Assembly (NCBI GenBank): GCA_030648955.1
Contig: JAUSHB010000018.1
Coordinates: 1 to 40,155, forward strand
Reading direction: 5' to 3'
DNA: 40,155 bases
From: a bacterium
Lineage (GTDB): Bacteria > Patescibacteriota > Minisyncoccia > Phycocordibacterales > JAUSHB01
Part shown: positions 30,804 to 39,311 of the stretch, in pieces
Layout of the letters: every line of letters begins with the position of its first letter
Position numbering within the stretch: the stretch's first letter is position 1
Notes under the pieces: model-generated
The model's input: the letters and a program-made list of their open reading frames with translations, nothing else
Told to the model about the DNA's origin: nothing
Databases searched by the model: none
Translations under genes and position numbers: made by a program

Positions 30804-30926
30804 AGTAGTAGTTGGTTAGTTATTAAATATATTGAGCTTGACTTATGCTACTATACTTCTATTAGCATGAAGAACTTATGAAAGTAATGTTTTTGTCACG
30901 TTAATTATAAGAAATAGGTAAGAATT

Positions 30927-32051
30927 ATGCGCATAGTTCGTATCGTAAAATACATTGTTATTGTCGGAATAGTTATTTTTATATTCTCTAAATTAGGGCA
31001 TCGTCCTGTTTCGAATACGTCCATTGTTCAGACCACCACGCCCCCTTCGTCTACCGTGTCAACATCTACGAAACCCATTGATGTTTCGGCGAATGATATA
31101 AAAAAAGTTGTCGACGCATGTATGCCAACGAAAGGAGATATTGCGCGCGATGCTGTCGGCTTGAGTGTGGTCGGCGTTGATGACCCCGATCTTCTTGTTG
31201 CCATCGCTGACCTTAAGGTTCCTTGGGTGCGCGCTGAATTTCCATGGAGTGTAATCGCACGCGATAGCAAGCTTTATCGATGGGATGCATATGATCGTTT
31301 TGCATCCGGACTGGCAAAGAGCAACACGCAGGCGCTTGCAGTACTTCATTATTTTCCAGAACGAATCGGCACCGCGAATTTACATTGGAACGTCGCCGCA
31401 GACGACTATGCGCAATTTGTAAAAAGCATAGTGAGGCGATACAAGGCGGGAGGGGATGCAGCGAAGCAATTTTCTTGGAAGAACGGTTACGGCATACGAT
31501 ACTGGGAAATTTTCAATGAACCAAATTTGCCTGGCTACGGATGGCTCACCAATAAGGCAGATCCAGGGGAAAATATTGAAAATTACGCGCTTATGTTGGC
31601 GCGAGCAAATGCCGCCATTCATGCAGAGGATCCAAACGCAGTGATTGTGCTCGGCGGACTTTCTCCAGACGGTTATCCTTATAGAGATTTTCTTGATCGA
31701 CTCTATGCGCTTGGTGCAGGGAAATGTTTTGATGTGGTCGCGTTTCATCCCTATGGACGCATAGGAAAATTCAAAGAAGTTGTCGCCGATCTTCGCACAC
31801 ATATGGCTTCGCATGGCGATGCAACTAAACCGATTTGGTTTAATGAATTTGGAACCGACAATCAAAAGAACGTAGCAACCATGCTTACGACGGCATTTAA
31901 TGAGCGCTCTGCTACGGACGGCATTTTTTGGTTTACGCTAAAAAATTTCAAGCGAATCGGGTATGACTTCGGTCTCATTAGCTACAAAGGCGAACGACGA
32001 GATAGTTATCAAACATTCAAAAGCTTGATGACAAAACTTCCACAACATTAA
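30927..32051 (+). CDS. exported clan-A glycoside hydrolase (GH39/GH5-like)
   Basis: An N-terminal membrane anchor or uncleaved signal (IVKYIVIVGIVIFIFSKLG, about 6-24) and a Thr/Ser/Pro linker (about 30-55) precede a TIM-barrel domain. The acid/base glutamate is Glu198 in RYWEIFNEPN and the nucleophile Glu307 in IWFNEFGTDN; VVAFHPYG lies between. This fits clan GH-A, closest by eye to GH39 or GH5. It would cut a polysaccharide outside the cell, perhaps a host or self glycan. The exact family and substrate cannot be read from sequence alone. Confidence 0.85.
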   Translation: MRIVRIVKYIVIVGIVIFIFSKLGHRPVSNTSIVQTTTPPSSTVSTSTKPIDVSANDIKKVVDACMPTKGDIARDAVGLSVVGVDDPDLLVAIADLKVPWVRAEFPWSVIARDSKLYRWDAYDRFASGLAKSNTQALAVLHYFPERIGTANLHWNVAADDYAQFVKSIVRRYKAGGDAAKQFSWKNGYGIRYWEIFNEPNLPGYGWLTNKADPGENIENYALMLARANAAIHAEDPNAVIVLGGLSPDGYPYRDFLDRLYALGAGKCFDVVAFHPYGRIGKFKEVVADLRTHMASHGDATKPIWFNEFGTDNQKNVATMLTTAFNERSATDGIFWFTLKNFKRIGYDFGLISYKGERRDSYQTFKSLMTKLPQH

Positions 32052-32123
32052 AAAGCGCGCAACAAAGTCCGTGTATGGTTATTAGGGAAAGTCTAGATTT
32101 GTTTTAAAAAAGCCAATAAAAAT

Positions 32124-32702
32124 CTACACTATTTTTTTCTTAAGTTCTTTTATTTCTTCTTTGAGGTTGATCATTGCCAACTCACGACCAATCATGAATG
32201 CATTGAGTTTTTCAAGTTCCGTATTCTTTTCTTTTAGTTCTCCTTGTTGTTTTAGTAGATTTCCATTGAGTTCACCTAAATCAGCCTTAGCTTTTATGAG
32301 TGCCATACGCTCGTGTTCTTCCGTAGTAATATCTCTGAATGTAACAATACCCCCTGTTAGTTCGCCACCTTTTTCTATAATAGGAGTTACAACAAATAAT
32401 ACGGGGAACCGGCGTTTTTTTGAAGCCGTAAAAAGATATACGATTTGTTTTTTATGAGCAGGCAAAAAAGGTTTCTTGCCCTCAATTACAGTTTTATAAA
32501 TCTCACCTTCTGCAAACTCCTCTCCATTTTCTAAGACAAGGTTAAATAAACCATCGATTGGTTGACCTAAGGCCTCAACACTTAATATACCAATGAGAAA
32601 TATGGTATAGGGATTAACATAGGTTGTTTTTCCTTCCGTGTTGAATACCGCAACACCTTGCGGAATCGACGAGAGTATCCGCATGGGGTCAATTTCTGTC
32701 AT
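32124..32702 (-). CDS. PAS domain protein with C-terminal coiled coil, 192 aa
   Basis: A PAS domain covers about residues 5-130 (ILSSIPQGVAVFNTEGKTTY, VNPYTIFLIG, ending GGELTGGIVTFRDITTEEHE), followed by a PAC-like junction and a coiled coil (about 135-190, ELKEKNTELEKLNAFMIGRE, KEEIKELKKK). No kinase, cyclase or DNA-binding domain follows, so output must be through a partner. The protein is soluble. The DUF1059 gene lies upstream on the same strand, 85 bases away. Confidence 0.88.
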   Translation of the reverse strand: MTEIDPMRILSSIPQGVAVFNTEGKTTYVNPYTIFLIGILSVEALGQPIDGLFNLVLENGEEFAEGEIYKTVIEGKKPFLPAHKKQIVYLFTASKKRRFPVLFVVTPIIEKGGELTGGIVTFRDITTEEHERMALIKAKADLGELNGNLLKQQGELKEKNTELEKLNAFMIGRELAMINLKEEIKELKKKIV

Positions 32703-32787
32703 GTTTTTAGAATTAAATTAGCCCTAGAGTGTTCAAGGATTAAAACGACATAAAAACCATCAACATGTTTCTTTGTTCCTGTAATTT

Positions 32788-32967
32788 TTATGCGCTATCT
32801 GAAATCAGAGAAATACACTTTGATTCCATTTCTTCAGACATGGTTTGCACATTGTGTGCTAGTGCCGCATGTTCTTTGGTTTTTACCATAACTTCTTCGT
32901 TCGTTTCTCCTTTAAATTCTTGATCACAATCAATTCCAGCGTCTTTGCATTTAAATACTTTTACCAT
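32788..32967 (-). CDS. DUF1059 small protein, 59 aa
   Basis: The minus-strand frame MVKVFKCKDAGIDCDQEFKG then ETNEEVMVKTKEHAALAHNV is a full DUF1059 domain: conserved Cys-x-Asp-x-Gly-x-Asp-Cys at the start and a helix ending in His-Ala-x-x-x-His. The two cysteines and the histidines suggest metal binding. The family is widespread and uncharacterised. There is no Shine-Dalgarno. It is the upstream neighbour of the PAS gene on the same strand. Confidence 0.85.
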   Translation of the reverse strand: MVKVFKCKDAGIDCDQEFKGETNEEVMVKTKEHAALAHNVQTMSEEMESKCISLISDSA

Positions 32968-33123
32968 AATTTATAAATTTACACAGTTGCTAATAAAAAC
33001 TTCTTTAATAGTACATCACATGGTATGTATTGCAAATGCGGATTTCATTTCAGGCAGAGAACTGTCTGCTTCGTGGGCGAGGTCAATTCTGATGCAAATC
33101 AAATTTGGAGCAAACACAAAGGC

Positions 33124-33150
33124 AAATACAAAGGAAAGTCCTTTGTATTT
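33124..33150. terminator. 12-bp hairpin, possible terminator
   Basis: AAATACAAAGGA (33124-33135) pairs with TCCTTTGTATTT (33139-33150), loop AAG, followed by TATATTTTAG. No gene on either strand clearly ends here. The rest of 32968-33205 shows no gene. Confidence 0.4.
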
Positions 33151-33205
33151 TATATTTTAGGCGTTCTTTTTTTGTAAAACACCATACCGCAATCGCAATT
33201 TATTT

Positions 33206-33234
33206 TTGACATAAGCGCCCAAGCGTGATAAAAT
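33206..33234 (+). promoter_or_regulatory. sigma70-type promoter of the glycan operon
   Basis: TTGACA (33206-33211) and TAAAAT (33229-33234) are 17 bases apart. The start of transcription should be near 33241, giving a leader of about 70 bases to the ATG at 33311. It probably drives the whole run from 33311 on. Confidence 0.8.
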
Positions 33235-33310
33235 ATTTAGCTTATTGGGGCTTTTTTGCTTGCATAGAATTTGCGTCACGGTAGTCCCCGCAAAACACAA
33301 AATTAATAAG

Positions 33311-34588
33311 ATGATTAAAAAATCTATAGCACTGGTCCGAGAAGATACGTTTCTTAAAAATAACGTTATTTTTTTTCTGGGTTCGATCGTGATAGCTTTT
33401 TTAAATTACCTCTATCATCCGATCATGAGCCGGCTCTTGACGGTCGAAGAATTCGGTGAAGTGCAAACAATTTTTTCACTCGTTTTCCTCTCGGGAGTTG
33501 TGATGACGGTGTTTAATCGGATCGTGCTCCACATTGCGTCAAACAGCGAGCACGACGGTCTTCCCGGAGAAAGAGCTCTTATATCCAACGCCGCTTCCAT
33601 TCCCGGCCTCTACACCGCCGCGCTCGCCGTACAGCTTCCTTTTGTTTTTTTTCTCGTTATTGCAAGCCCCGCCATTTCACGATTTTTTGCTTTTGAAACG
33701 TCGTGGAGTTTTTCTGTATTTGCAGTGGCTCTCCTGTTGACCGTGCCTGCTACTTTTTATGGAGCGTACCTCCAGGGGAAAAGTGAGTTTATGGCATTAT
33801 CGTTATCGCAAGCCATCTCTGCGGGAGGCAAACTCGCTCTCGCAATCCTTTTGGTTGTTCTCGGGATGGGCGTTTTTGGTGCCATAGGGGCTCTTGCTAT
33901 CGCATCTTTCATCGCAATTTTATACATGCGATCGAGATCCAAAGGATTCGCACTTTCTCTTGTTTCTTTTAAGCAGATGGTATATGCCATCAAAAAAGAA
34001 ATCTCTTACGGTATCCTTATTTTGCTCTCCCTGGGGCTGGTAACATTTCTCTATTCTGCTGATGTTCTGGTGATCAAACGCCTTTTTAGTCCCGAAGTCG
34101 CAGGAATGTATAGTGGCGTTGCAACCATTGCAAGGATCATTTTTTTTGGCACTGCTTCGGTCGGTGCGGTACTCCTTTCTTCTATAAAGATACACAATAC
34201 GGCAGAGCAAAATCGCACAATCCTAAAAAAGGGATTTCTCTATGTAGGTGTTCTCGGCGGGGGAGCGTTTCTCATATTTGCGCTTTTCCCTGCACAGATC
34301 ATCACCCTTCTTATTGGAGCAAAATATGCCCCCCTCGCGTACCTTCTTCCTCTTTTTTCACTCTCTTCACTCCTCGTCTCTTTCCTTAGTTTGTTTGTAA
34401 CCTACCTCCTCGCCTTGCGTTCCAGGGCGCTTATTCCGGTATCTGTGGTAGGATTCATTGCTGTTTTTGTACTCATCGCCACAAATCACAGCACTCCCGG
34501 GACCATCGTGTTTGATTTTGCCGCAAGTACGGCATTCACGCTTGTGCTCCTCGCGTCATCACTTCATTTTTTTAAAAAAAGCATTTAG
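33311..34588 (+). CDS. oligosaccharide flippase (Wzx-like)
   Basis: This 425-residue polytopic protein has about 12-14 helices and starts MIKKSIALVREDTFLKNNVI. An upstream in-frame ATG at 33245 is rejected because it lies directly on the predicted transcription start and adds a non-family segment. The early motif FLNYLYHPIMSRLLTVEEFG is typical of polysaccharide exporters of the MOP superfamily. It would flip lipid-linked oligosaccharide made by the next genes. First gene of the glycan operon, 8 bases before the next. Confidence 0.88.
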   Translation: MIKKSIALVREDTFLKNNVIFFLGSIVIAFLNYLYHPIMSRLLTVEEFGEVQTIFSLVFLSGVVMTVFNRIVLHIASNSEHDGLPGERALISNAASIPGLYTAALAVQLPFVFFLVIASPAISRFFAFETSWSFSVFAVALLLTVPATFYGAYLQGKSEFMALSLSQAISAGGKLALAILLVVLGMGVFGAIGALAIASFIAILYMRSRSKGFALSLVSFKQMVYAIKKEISYGILILLSLGLVTFLYSADVLVIKRLFSPEVAGMYSGVATIARIIFFGTASVGAVLLSSIKIHNTAEQNRTILKKGFLYVGVLGGGAFLIFALFPAQIITLLIGAKYAPLAYLLPLFSLSSLLVSFLSLFVTYLLALRSRALIPVSVVGFIAVFVLIATNHSTPGTIVFDFAASTAFTLVLLASSLHFFKKSI

Positions 34589-34596
34589 AAAACATT

Positions 34597-35541
34597 ATGA
34601 GAAAAATAGATAAAAAAATATCAATCATCATTCCTGTTCACGACGAAGAGGCGAATATCCCCCTAGTGTATGCGGAGCTTGTGCGAGTGTTTGCCGCACT
34701 TCCATATTTTTACGAAATAATTTTTATTGACGATGGAAGCAAAGATGCTTCGCGTGAAGCAGTCAAGTCGCTTGCGCAAAGCGATTCGTCTGTGCGCTTG
34801 ATCGAATTTTCTCGTAACTTTGGCAAAGAGGCCGCCACAACAGCCGGCTTTCATCACGCACTGGGTGATGCGATTATCTGTATTGATGCCGATCTCCAGC
34901 ACCCGCCAGCACTTATTCCAAAATTCATTCGACTATGGGAAGAGGGTGCCGAAATCGTTTTTGGCGTACGTAATAATAATGCAAGCGACTCATTCATAAA
35001 AAAAATGGGTTCCGCGCTCTATTACAAGATCATACGGCTCATGTCTGAGACCGAGATACTGCCACGTGCAACAGATTTTCGCCTGCTCGATCGCAGTGTT
35101 GTTCTTGAGTTCAATCGCCTTACGGAGCACAGTCGCATGACGCGCGGACTCATTGACTGGCTGGGCTTTCGCCGTGTGCCCGTTTACTTTGATGCTCCGG
35201 AGCGTCTCGTTGGTGAAGCATCGTATGGTTTTTTGAAACTGATGCGACTGGCCACCGAAAGTGTCATTTCCCATAGTCTCCTGCCGCTCCGCCTCGCAGG
35301 ATATATTGGCGTAGTCATCATGATTCTCTCCAGTATTCTCGGAACAGTCATGTTTGTTGACCGCTATATAGTTTCATTGAATTTCAACTTTTCCGGGCCC
35401 GCCATCCTTGCTGACATCACTCTTTTCCTTGTAGGAATTGTCCTTGTTTCGCTTGGACTTCTCGCATACTACATCGGCCATATTCATACCGAGACACAGA
35501 ATAGACCGCTTTATATTGTGCGCAGGGATCACAAAAAATAA
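34597..35541 (+). CDS. family 2 glycosyltransferase, GtrB/DPM-like
   Basis: This 314-residue enzyme has a GT-A domain: ISIIIPVHDEEANIPLVYAE, FIDDGSKDAS, the metal-binding DAD in ICIDADLQHPP, and the R-x-x-DFRLLDR motif. It ends in two membrane helices (about 235-255 and 265-290) and a basic tail. This is the layout of polyprenyl-phosphate sugar transferases such as GtrB and dolichol-phosphate mannosyltransferase, which load a sugar on the lipid carrier at the inner face. The next gene is 2 bases away. Confidence 0.93.
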   Translation: MRKIDKKISIIIPVHDEEANIPLVYAELVRVFAALPYFYEIIFIDDGSKDASREAVKSLAQSDSSVRLIEFSRNFGKEAATTAGFHHALGDAIICIDADLQHPPALIPKFIRLWEEGAEIVFGVRNNNASDSFIKKMGSALYYKIIRLMSETEILPRATDFRLLDRSVVLEFNRLTEHSRMTRGLIDWLGFRRVPVYFDAPERLVGEASYGFLKLMRLATESVISHSLLPLRLAGYIGVVIMILSSILGTVMFVDRYIVSLNFNFSGPAILADITLFLVGIVLVSLGLLAYYIGHIHTETQNRPLYIVRRDHKK

Positions 35542-35543
35542 AT

Positions 35544-36644
35544 ATGAAAATTCTATGGTTCAGTTGGAAAGATAAACGCCATCCGCTGGCGGGGGGAGCA
35601 GAAGTGGTGACCGATGCCATACTCTCACGACTCGTAAAGGATGGACATGAGGCGACGCTCCTCACCTCCGGCTATGCTGGCGCGAGCGGGGAAGATATGG
35701 TAAACGGCTATCGAGTCATTCGTGTCGGTGGGAGAGCAAGTGTCTATTGGCATGCATTTCGCTACTACCGCGTACATTTAAAGGGTGTGCATGATCTTGT
35801 TGTTGAAGAAATAAATACCATCCCATTTTTTACCCCGTGGTACGTACAAGGGAAGCGCGCGCTCTTTTTTCATCAGCTCGCGCGGGAGATATGGTTTTAT
35901 CAAATATTTTTTCCGCTTTCGCTCGCGGGCTATTGTATTGAACCTTTCTATTTGAGACTACTCTCCAAAGAACGCGTGATCACTATTTCAGAAAGTACCA
36001 AGCGCGATCTCGCGCGCTATGGTTTCAAGAAAGAGAACATTTCAATTATAAGCGAGGGGATAGATATAAAGCCTGTGGAACGTCTCGAGAGTATAAAAAA
36101 GACTGCAATACCAACAGTTCTTTCGCTCGGAGCTGTTCGTCCCATGAAGCGCACCCTTGATATTGTCCGTGGATTTGAGATTATAAAGGCTCATACCCCC
36201 GAGGTGAAACTCGTGATTGCGGGCGACATGGCGGGGAAGTATGGAAAAAAGGTATTACGAGAAATTGCAAACAGTAACTACAAAGATGACATTGAAGTTT
36301 TGGGAAAAGTTTCGCGTCAAGAAAAAATTCGACTGATGCAAGAAGCGCATGTTCTTGCAGTTGCTTCCCTCAAAGAAGGGTGGGGACTTGTCGTTACCGA
36401 GGCAAATAGCCAAGGCACTCCGGCGGTGGTATATGATGTGGATGGTCTGCGCGATTGCGTGCGTGATGGCGTGACGGGACTCCATACAAAAGAGAATACT
36501 CCCCAAGCTCTTGCCGAGGCGATCATGAAAATGCTTGAAGAAAAGGAAGCGCATGAAACCATGCGCCAAAACGCATGGGAGTGGTCAAAAACCATTACGT
36601 TTGAAAAGCAATATCAGAATTTTTTAGAAATAATAAAAAAATAA
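35544..36644 (+). CDS. family 4 glycosyltransferase (GT-B)
   Basis: This 366-residue protein has two Rossmann halves. The N-terminal half has the glycine-rich loop GGAEVVTDAI and HQLAREIWFYQ. The C-terminal half carries VLSLGAVRPMKRTLDIVRGF, ILG-like EVLGKVSRQEKIRLM and the nucleotide-binding E-x7-E region LKEGWGLVVTEANSQGTPAV. GT4 enzymes transfer sugars from nucleotide donors with retention. It probably adds a sugar to the lipid-linked glycan. It starts 2 bases after the GT2 gene. Confidence 0.93.
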   Translation: MKILWFSWKDKRHPLAGGAEVVTDAILSRLVKDGHEATLLTSGYAGASGEDMVNGYRVIRVGGRASVYWHAFRYYRVHLKGVHDLVVEEINTIPFFTPWYVQGKRALFFHQLAREIWFYQIFFPLSLAGYCIEPFYLRLLSKERVITISESTKRDLARYGFKKENISIISEGIDIKPVERLESIKKTAIPTVLSLGAVRPMKRTLDIVRGFEIIKAHTPEVKLVIAGDMAGKYGKKVLREIANSNYKDDIEVLGKVSRQEKIRLMQEAHVLAVASLKEGWGLVVTEANSQGTPAVVYDVDGLRDCVRDGVTGLHTKENTPQALAEAIMKMLEEKEAHETMRQNAWEWSKTITFEKQYQNFLEIIKK

Positions 36645-36646
36645 AT

Positions 36647-37345
36647 ATGAAAAAATATTTAGCCCAAATATATACAAATGCGAGGCTGATGAATGACGAA
36701 CTTGTTTCAGAAACCCTGAGGAGATTTGGTCCCTTTGAGTCACTTTTAGATGTTGGGTGCTGGGATGGTGTGCTCACACTTAACTATGCAAAAGCGGCTG
36801 GTGCGAAAAAAATATATGGAATAGAGGTTGTAAAAGAGAAAAGCGATGAAGCAGAAAAAAGGGGAATCAAGTGCTTCTCCTTAAAAGCAGATCAAGATAT
36901 ATGGCCGTTCAAAGACGGGTCACTTGATTGTGTTGTTTCAAATCAGGTAATCGAGCACCTATCGGACGTTGATCATTTTTTAGGTGAAGCATCTCGAGTA
37001 CTCAGAAAGGGTGGTGTCTTGGTAACCAGTACAAATAATCTTGCAAGTTGGCATAATATTTTCGCACTATTTTTTGGTTGGGCTCCATTTGATCTCACCA
37101 ACAGTTCAAAGGTGACATTAGGTATAGGGAATCCTGTTGCTGTTCATCGAGCAGAAAAAACAGAAATTTCAAGTTGGACACATAAGTGTATTTATACACC
37201 ACGCTGGTTGTTTGAGTGGCAAGAACAATTTGGACTGTCTAAGCTAAATCACTTTGGATCGGGGTTTTACCCACTTCCTGCGAGTGTCGGGAATATTTTT
37301 AAGAATCATGCGGCGTTCATGATAATTGCAACAATAAAAAAATAA
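36647..37345 (+). CDS. class I SAM-dependent methyltransferase
   Basis: This 232-residue protein has the SAM-binding motif I (LLDVGCWDGVLTLNYAKAAG), acidic motif II (IYGIEVV), FKDGSLDCVVSNQVIEHLSD as motif IV of the Methyltransf_11 type, and LRKGGVLVTSTNN. The substrate cannot be read; in this operon it most likely methylates a sugar. It begins 2 bases after the GT4 gene, and its stop overlaps the next start (TAATG). Confidence 0.9.
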   Translation: MKKYLAQIYTNARLMNDELVSETLRRFGPFESLLDVGCWDGVLTLNYAKAAGAKKIYGIEVVKEKSDEAEKRGIKCFSLKADQDIWPFKDGSLDCVVSNQVIEHLSDVDHFLGEASRVLRKGGVLVTSTNNLASWHNIFALFFGWAPFDLTNSSKVTLGIGNPVAVHRAEKTEISSWTHKCIYTPRWLFEWQEQFGLSKLNHFGSGFYPLPASVGNIFKNHAAFMIIATIKK

Positions 37346-38157
37346 TGAAAGACTCGCTCGTATCAGTCATTATCCCCACAAAAAATTCTTCTCAATTTCT
37401 CGAGGCGTGTCTTTCGTCTATCAAAAACCAGACCTATAAAAACATTGAGATTATTGTTGTCGATAATAATTCAACAGACAATACGAAAGCGATTGCAAAG
37501 AAATACACTGATAAAGTTTACAATCAAGGTCCGGAGCGTAGTGCGCAAGTTAATTATGGAGTATCTCAAGCTACTGGAGAATATGTCTACAAGGTGGATT
37601 CTGATTTTGTGCTTGACCCTCAAGTGGTTGAGCAGTGTGTGAGAAAAGCAGGGGACGGTTACGAAGCAATTGTCGTTCATAATTCCCCCGATGTGCGTGT
37701 GAGCTGGATCGCAAAGATTCGAAAGTTTGAAGTCGACATGTATAAATATGACATAACACATTCGTCAGCTCGTTTTGTTCGCAAAGATGTTTATGAAAAA
37801 ATTGGCGGGTTTAATTCGGCTATTACCGCAGGAGAGGACTACGATTTCCAAAATAAACTCAATCGTGGCGGTTTCAAAACGGGTTTCATTGACGCAGAAG
37901 CGCTCCACCTCGGCGAACCGACAAATTTCTGGAAACACATGATGAAATATTATCACTATGGAAAGGATTTTGTGAACTATAAAAAAGAAAACAGCGAAGA
38001 AGCAAAGGAGCAATTAAGCTTTGGACGTGGTGTGTACTTTAAAAACTGGGCGAAGTTTGTTCGTCATCCGATGCTGGGCGCGGGTTTTATTTTTTATAGC
38101 TTGTTTAAGTTTGGATTTGGGGGGTTTGGATATGTGATTACAAGATTGCGTGAATAG
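37345..38157 (+). CDS. family 2 glycosyltransferase
   Basis: This 270-residue GT-A enzyme reads VSVIIPTKNSSQFLEACLSS, NIEIIVVDNNSTDNT, the D-x-D-like KVDSDFVLDP, and the base region AITAGEDYDFQNKLNRGGFK. A final hydrophobic segment (GAGFIFYSLFKFGFGGFGYV) may attach it to the membrane. It overlaps the methyltransferase stop by one base, so translation is coupled. The transferred sugar is unknown. Confidence 0.92.
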   Translation: MKDSLVSVIIPTKNSSQFLEACLSSIKNQTYKNIEIIVVDNNSTDNTKAIAKKYTDKVYNQGPERSAQVNYGVSQATGEYVYKVDSDFVLDPQVVEQCVRKAGDGYEAIVVHNSPDVRVSWIAKIRKFEVDMYKYDITHSSARFVRKDVYEKIGGFNSAITAGEDYDFQNKLNRGGFKTGFIDAEALHLGEPTNFWKHMMKYYHYGKDFVNYKKENSEEAKEQLSFGRGVYFKNWAKFVRHPMLGAGFIFYSLFKFGFGGFGYVITRLRE

Positions 38158-38213
38158 TTCACTTTCTAGGATCTTCTTTTTTGCACTGTTAATATTATTT
38201 TTTATAGATATTC

Positions 38214-39254
38214 ATGAACATAATTAATTTTTTCTTAAAGACTAACCTCGAAAAATCCTTCATCATAGGATATTATGGAGGGTTAAATTTTGGAGACGAG
38301 TTACTTCTTGAGGTTATCCTAAATCTGTTAAAAAATAACGGGGTAAAAGATATATCTTTTTATTATACTTCTCCGGAAATATATTCACACTATCACCATG
38401 ATTTTGGATATAAAAAAATACCAGCAACTCCACTGGATATGCTAAAAGAGGTTTTTAAGTGCAAAAATATAATCATTGGCGGTGGTGGGTTGTGGGGGCT
38501 TGATTTTAACAAAAATATCGCGCTATTAAGTCTAATATTATTTTTCGCAAAATACTTTCTCAGGAAAAAAATATACTTGATCGGAGTTGGTTATTATCTA
38601 TCAACCACAAAACTTGGTAGGTTCGCAGGGTGGTTAGCCGGATTTTCCAGCGATATCATCATTGCGAGAGACAATGAAACATTTAGAAATTTTAGCAGAG
38701 TATCAAGAAATATTTTCATAGACAACGATATCGTCTTTAATTTCCACGAATTAGATGAGAAGTTATACACGAGTGACGTGGATGAATTAAAAAAAGAAGT
38801 AGATATTTCTGAGAAAACCATCTTCATCACTACCAGAAGATTTTCTGGGGATAAGTATGCAAGCTTTAAGGAAGAGATTCAAAAATTTATTGAAAAAAAT
38901 ACAGATAAAAAAATCATTATGGCCCTGTTTGAGGCTAAAATAGTTGATAAGGAGGGCTATAATTTTTTCCTGGATGTTTCAAAGAAATATAAAAATATTA
39001 CTGTGGTGGATTTTCATTATAATCCCGTAGCTTTGTTGTTTCTCTTCAGTTATCACCATAAGAATATAGCTATGATTTCTCCTCAATTTCATGGGCAACT
39101 CGTTGCACACCTAACTGGTGCATCTTTTTTGCCAATTAGCTATGATAATAAAAATAGTGAACTTTTTAAATCAATTGGAATAAAATATTTTTTTGATATA
39201 AAAAATGTTTCCTATTTTGATATGCAGAATTTTATCAATCATTTTTACGAATGA
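38214..39254 (+). CDS. polysaccharide pyruvyl transferase family protein
   Basis: This 346-residue protein opens IIGYYGGLNFGDELLLEVIL, the family signature GYYG-x-x-N-x-GDE, followed by NIIIGGGGLWG, YLIGVGYYLS and the C-terminal ISPQFHGQLVAHLTGASFLP with the conserved histidine. Members (CsaB, WcaK) add ketal-pyruvate or act in surface-polymer modification. Pyruvylated wall glycan can anchor S-layer proteins. The gene is clearly more AT-rich than the start of the operon, and a 56-base gap with an AT-rich stretch precedes it, so a separate promoter is possible. Confidence 0.88.
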   Translation: MNIINFFLKTNLEKSFIIGYYGGLNFGDELLLEVILNLLKNNGVKDISFYYTSPEIYSHYHHDFGYKKIPATPLDMLKEVFKCKNIIIGGGGLWGLDFNKNIALLSLILFFAKYFLRKKIYLIGVGYYLSTTKLGRFAGWLAGFSSDIIIARDNETFRNFSRVSRNIFIDNDIVFNFHELDEKLYTSDVDELKKEVDISEKTIFITTRRFSGDKYASFKEEIQKFIEKNTDKKIIMALFEAKIVDKEGYNFFLDVSKKYKNITVVDFHYNPVALLFLFSYHHKNIAMISPQFHGQLVAHLTGASFLPISYDNKNSELFKSIGIKYFFDIKNVSYFDMQNFINHFYE

Positions 39255-39311
39255 TTGATTTTAGGAGAAATGTTTACACGTATTCCTAAGGGGATAAATT
39301 CATAAATAAGC

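Noticed and set aside
32945-33160. 71-codon plus-strand frame
   Set aside because: It overlaps the DUF1059 start and a hairpin, with no protein-like pattern or ribosome site.
33245-33310. Upstream start for the flippase (MGLFCLHRICV)
   Set aside because: It lies on the predicted transcription start and adds a segment not seen in the family.
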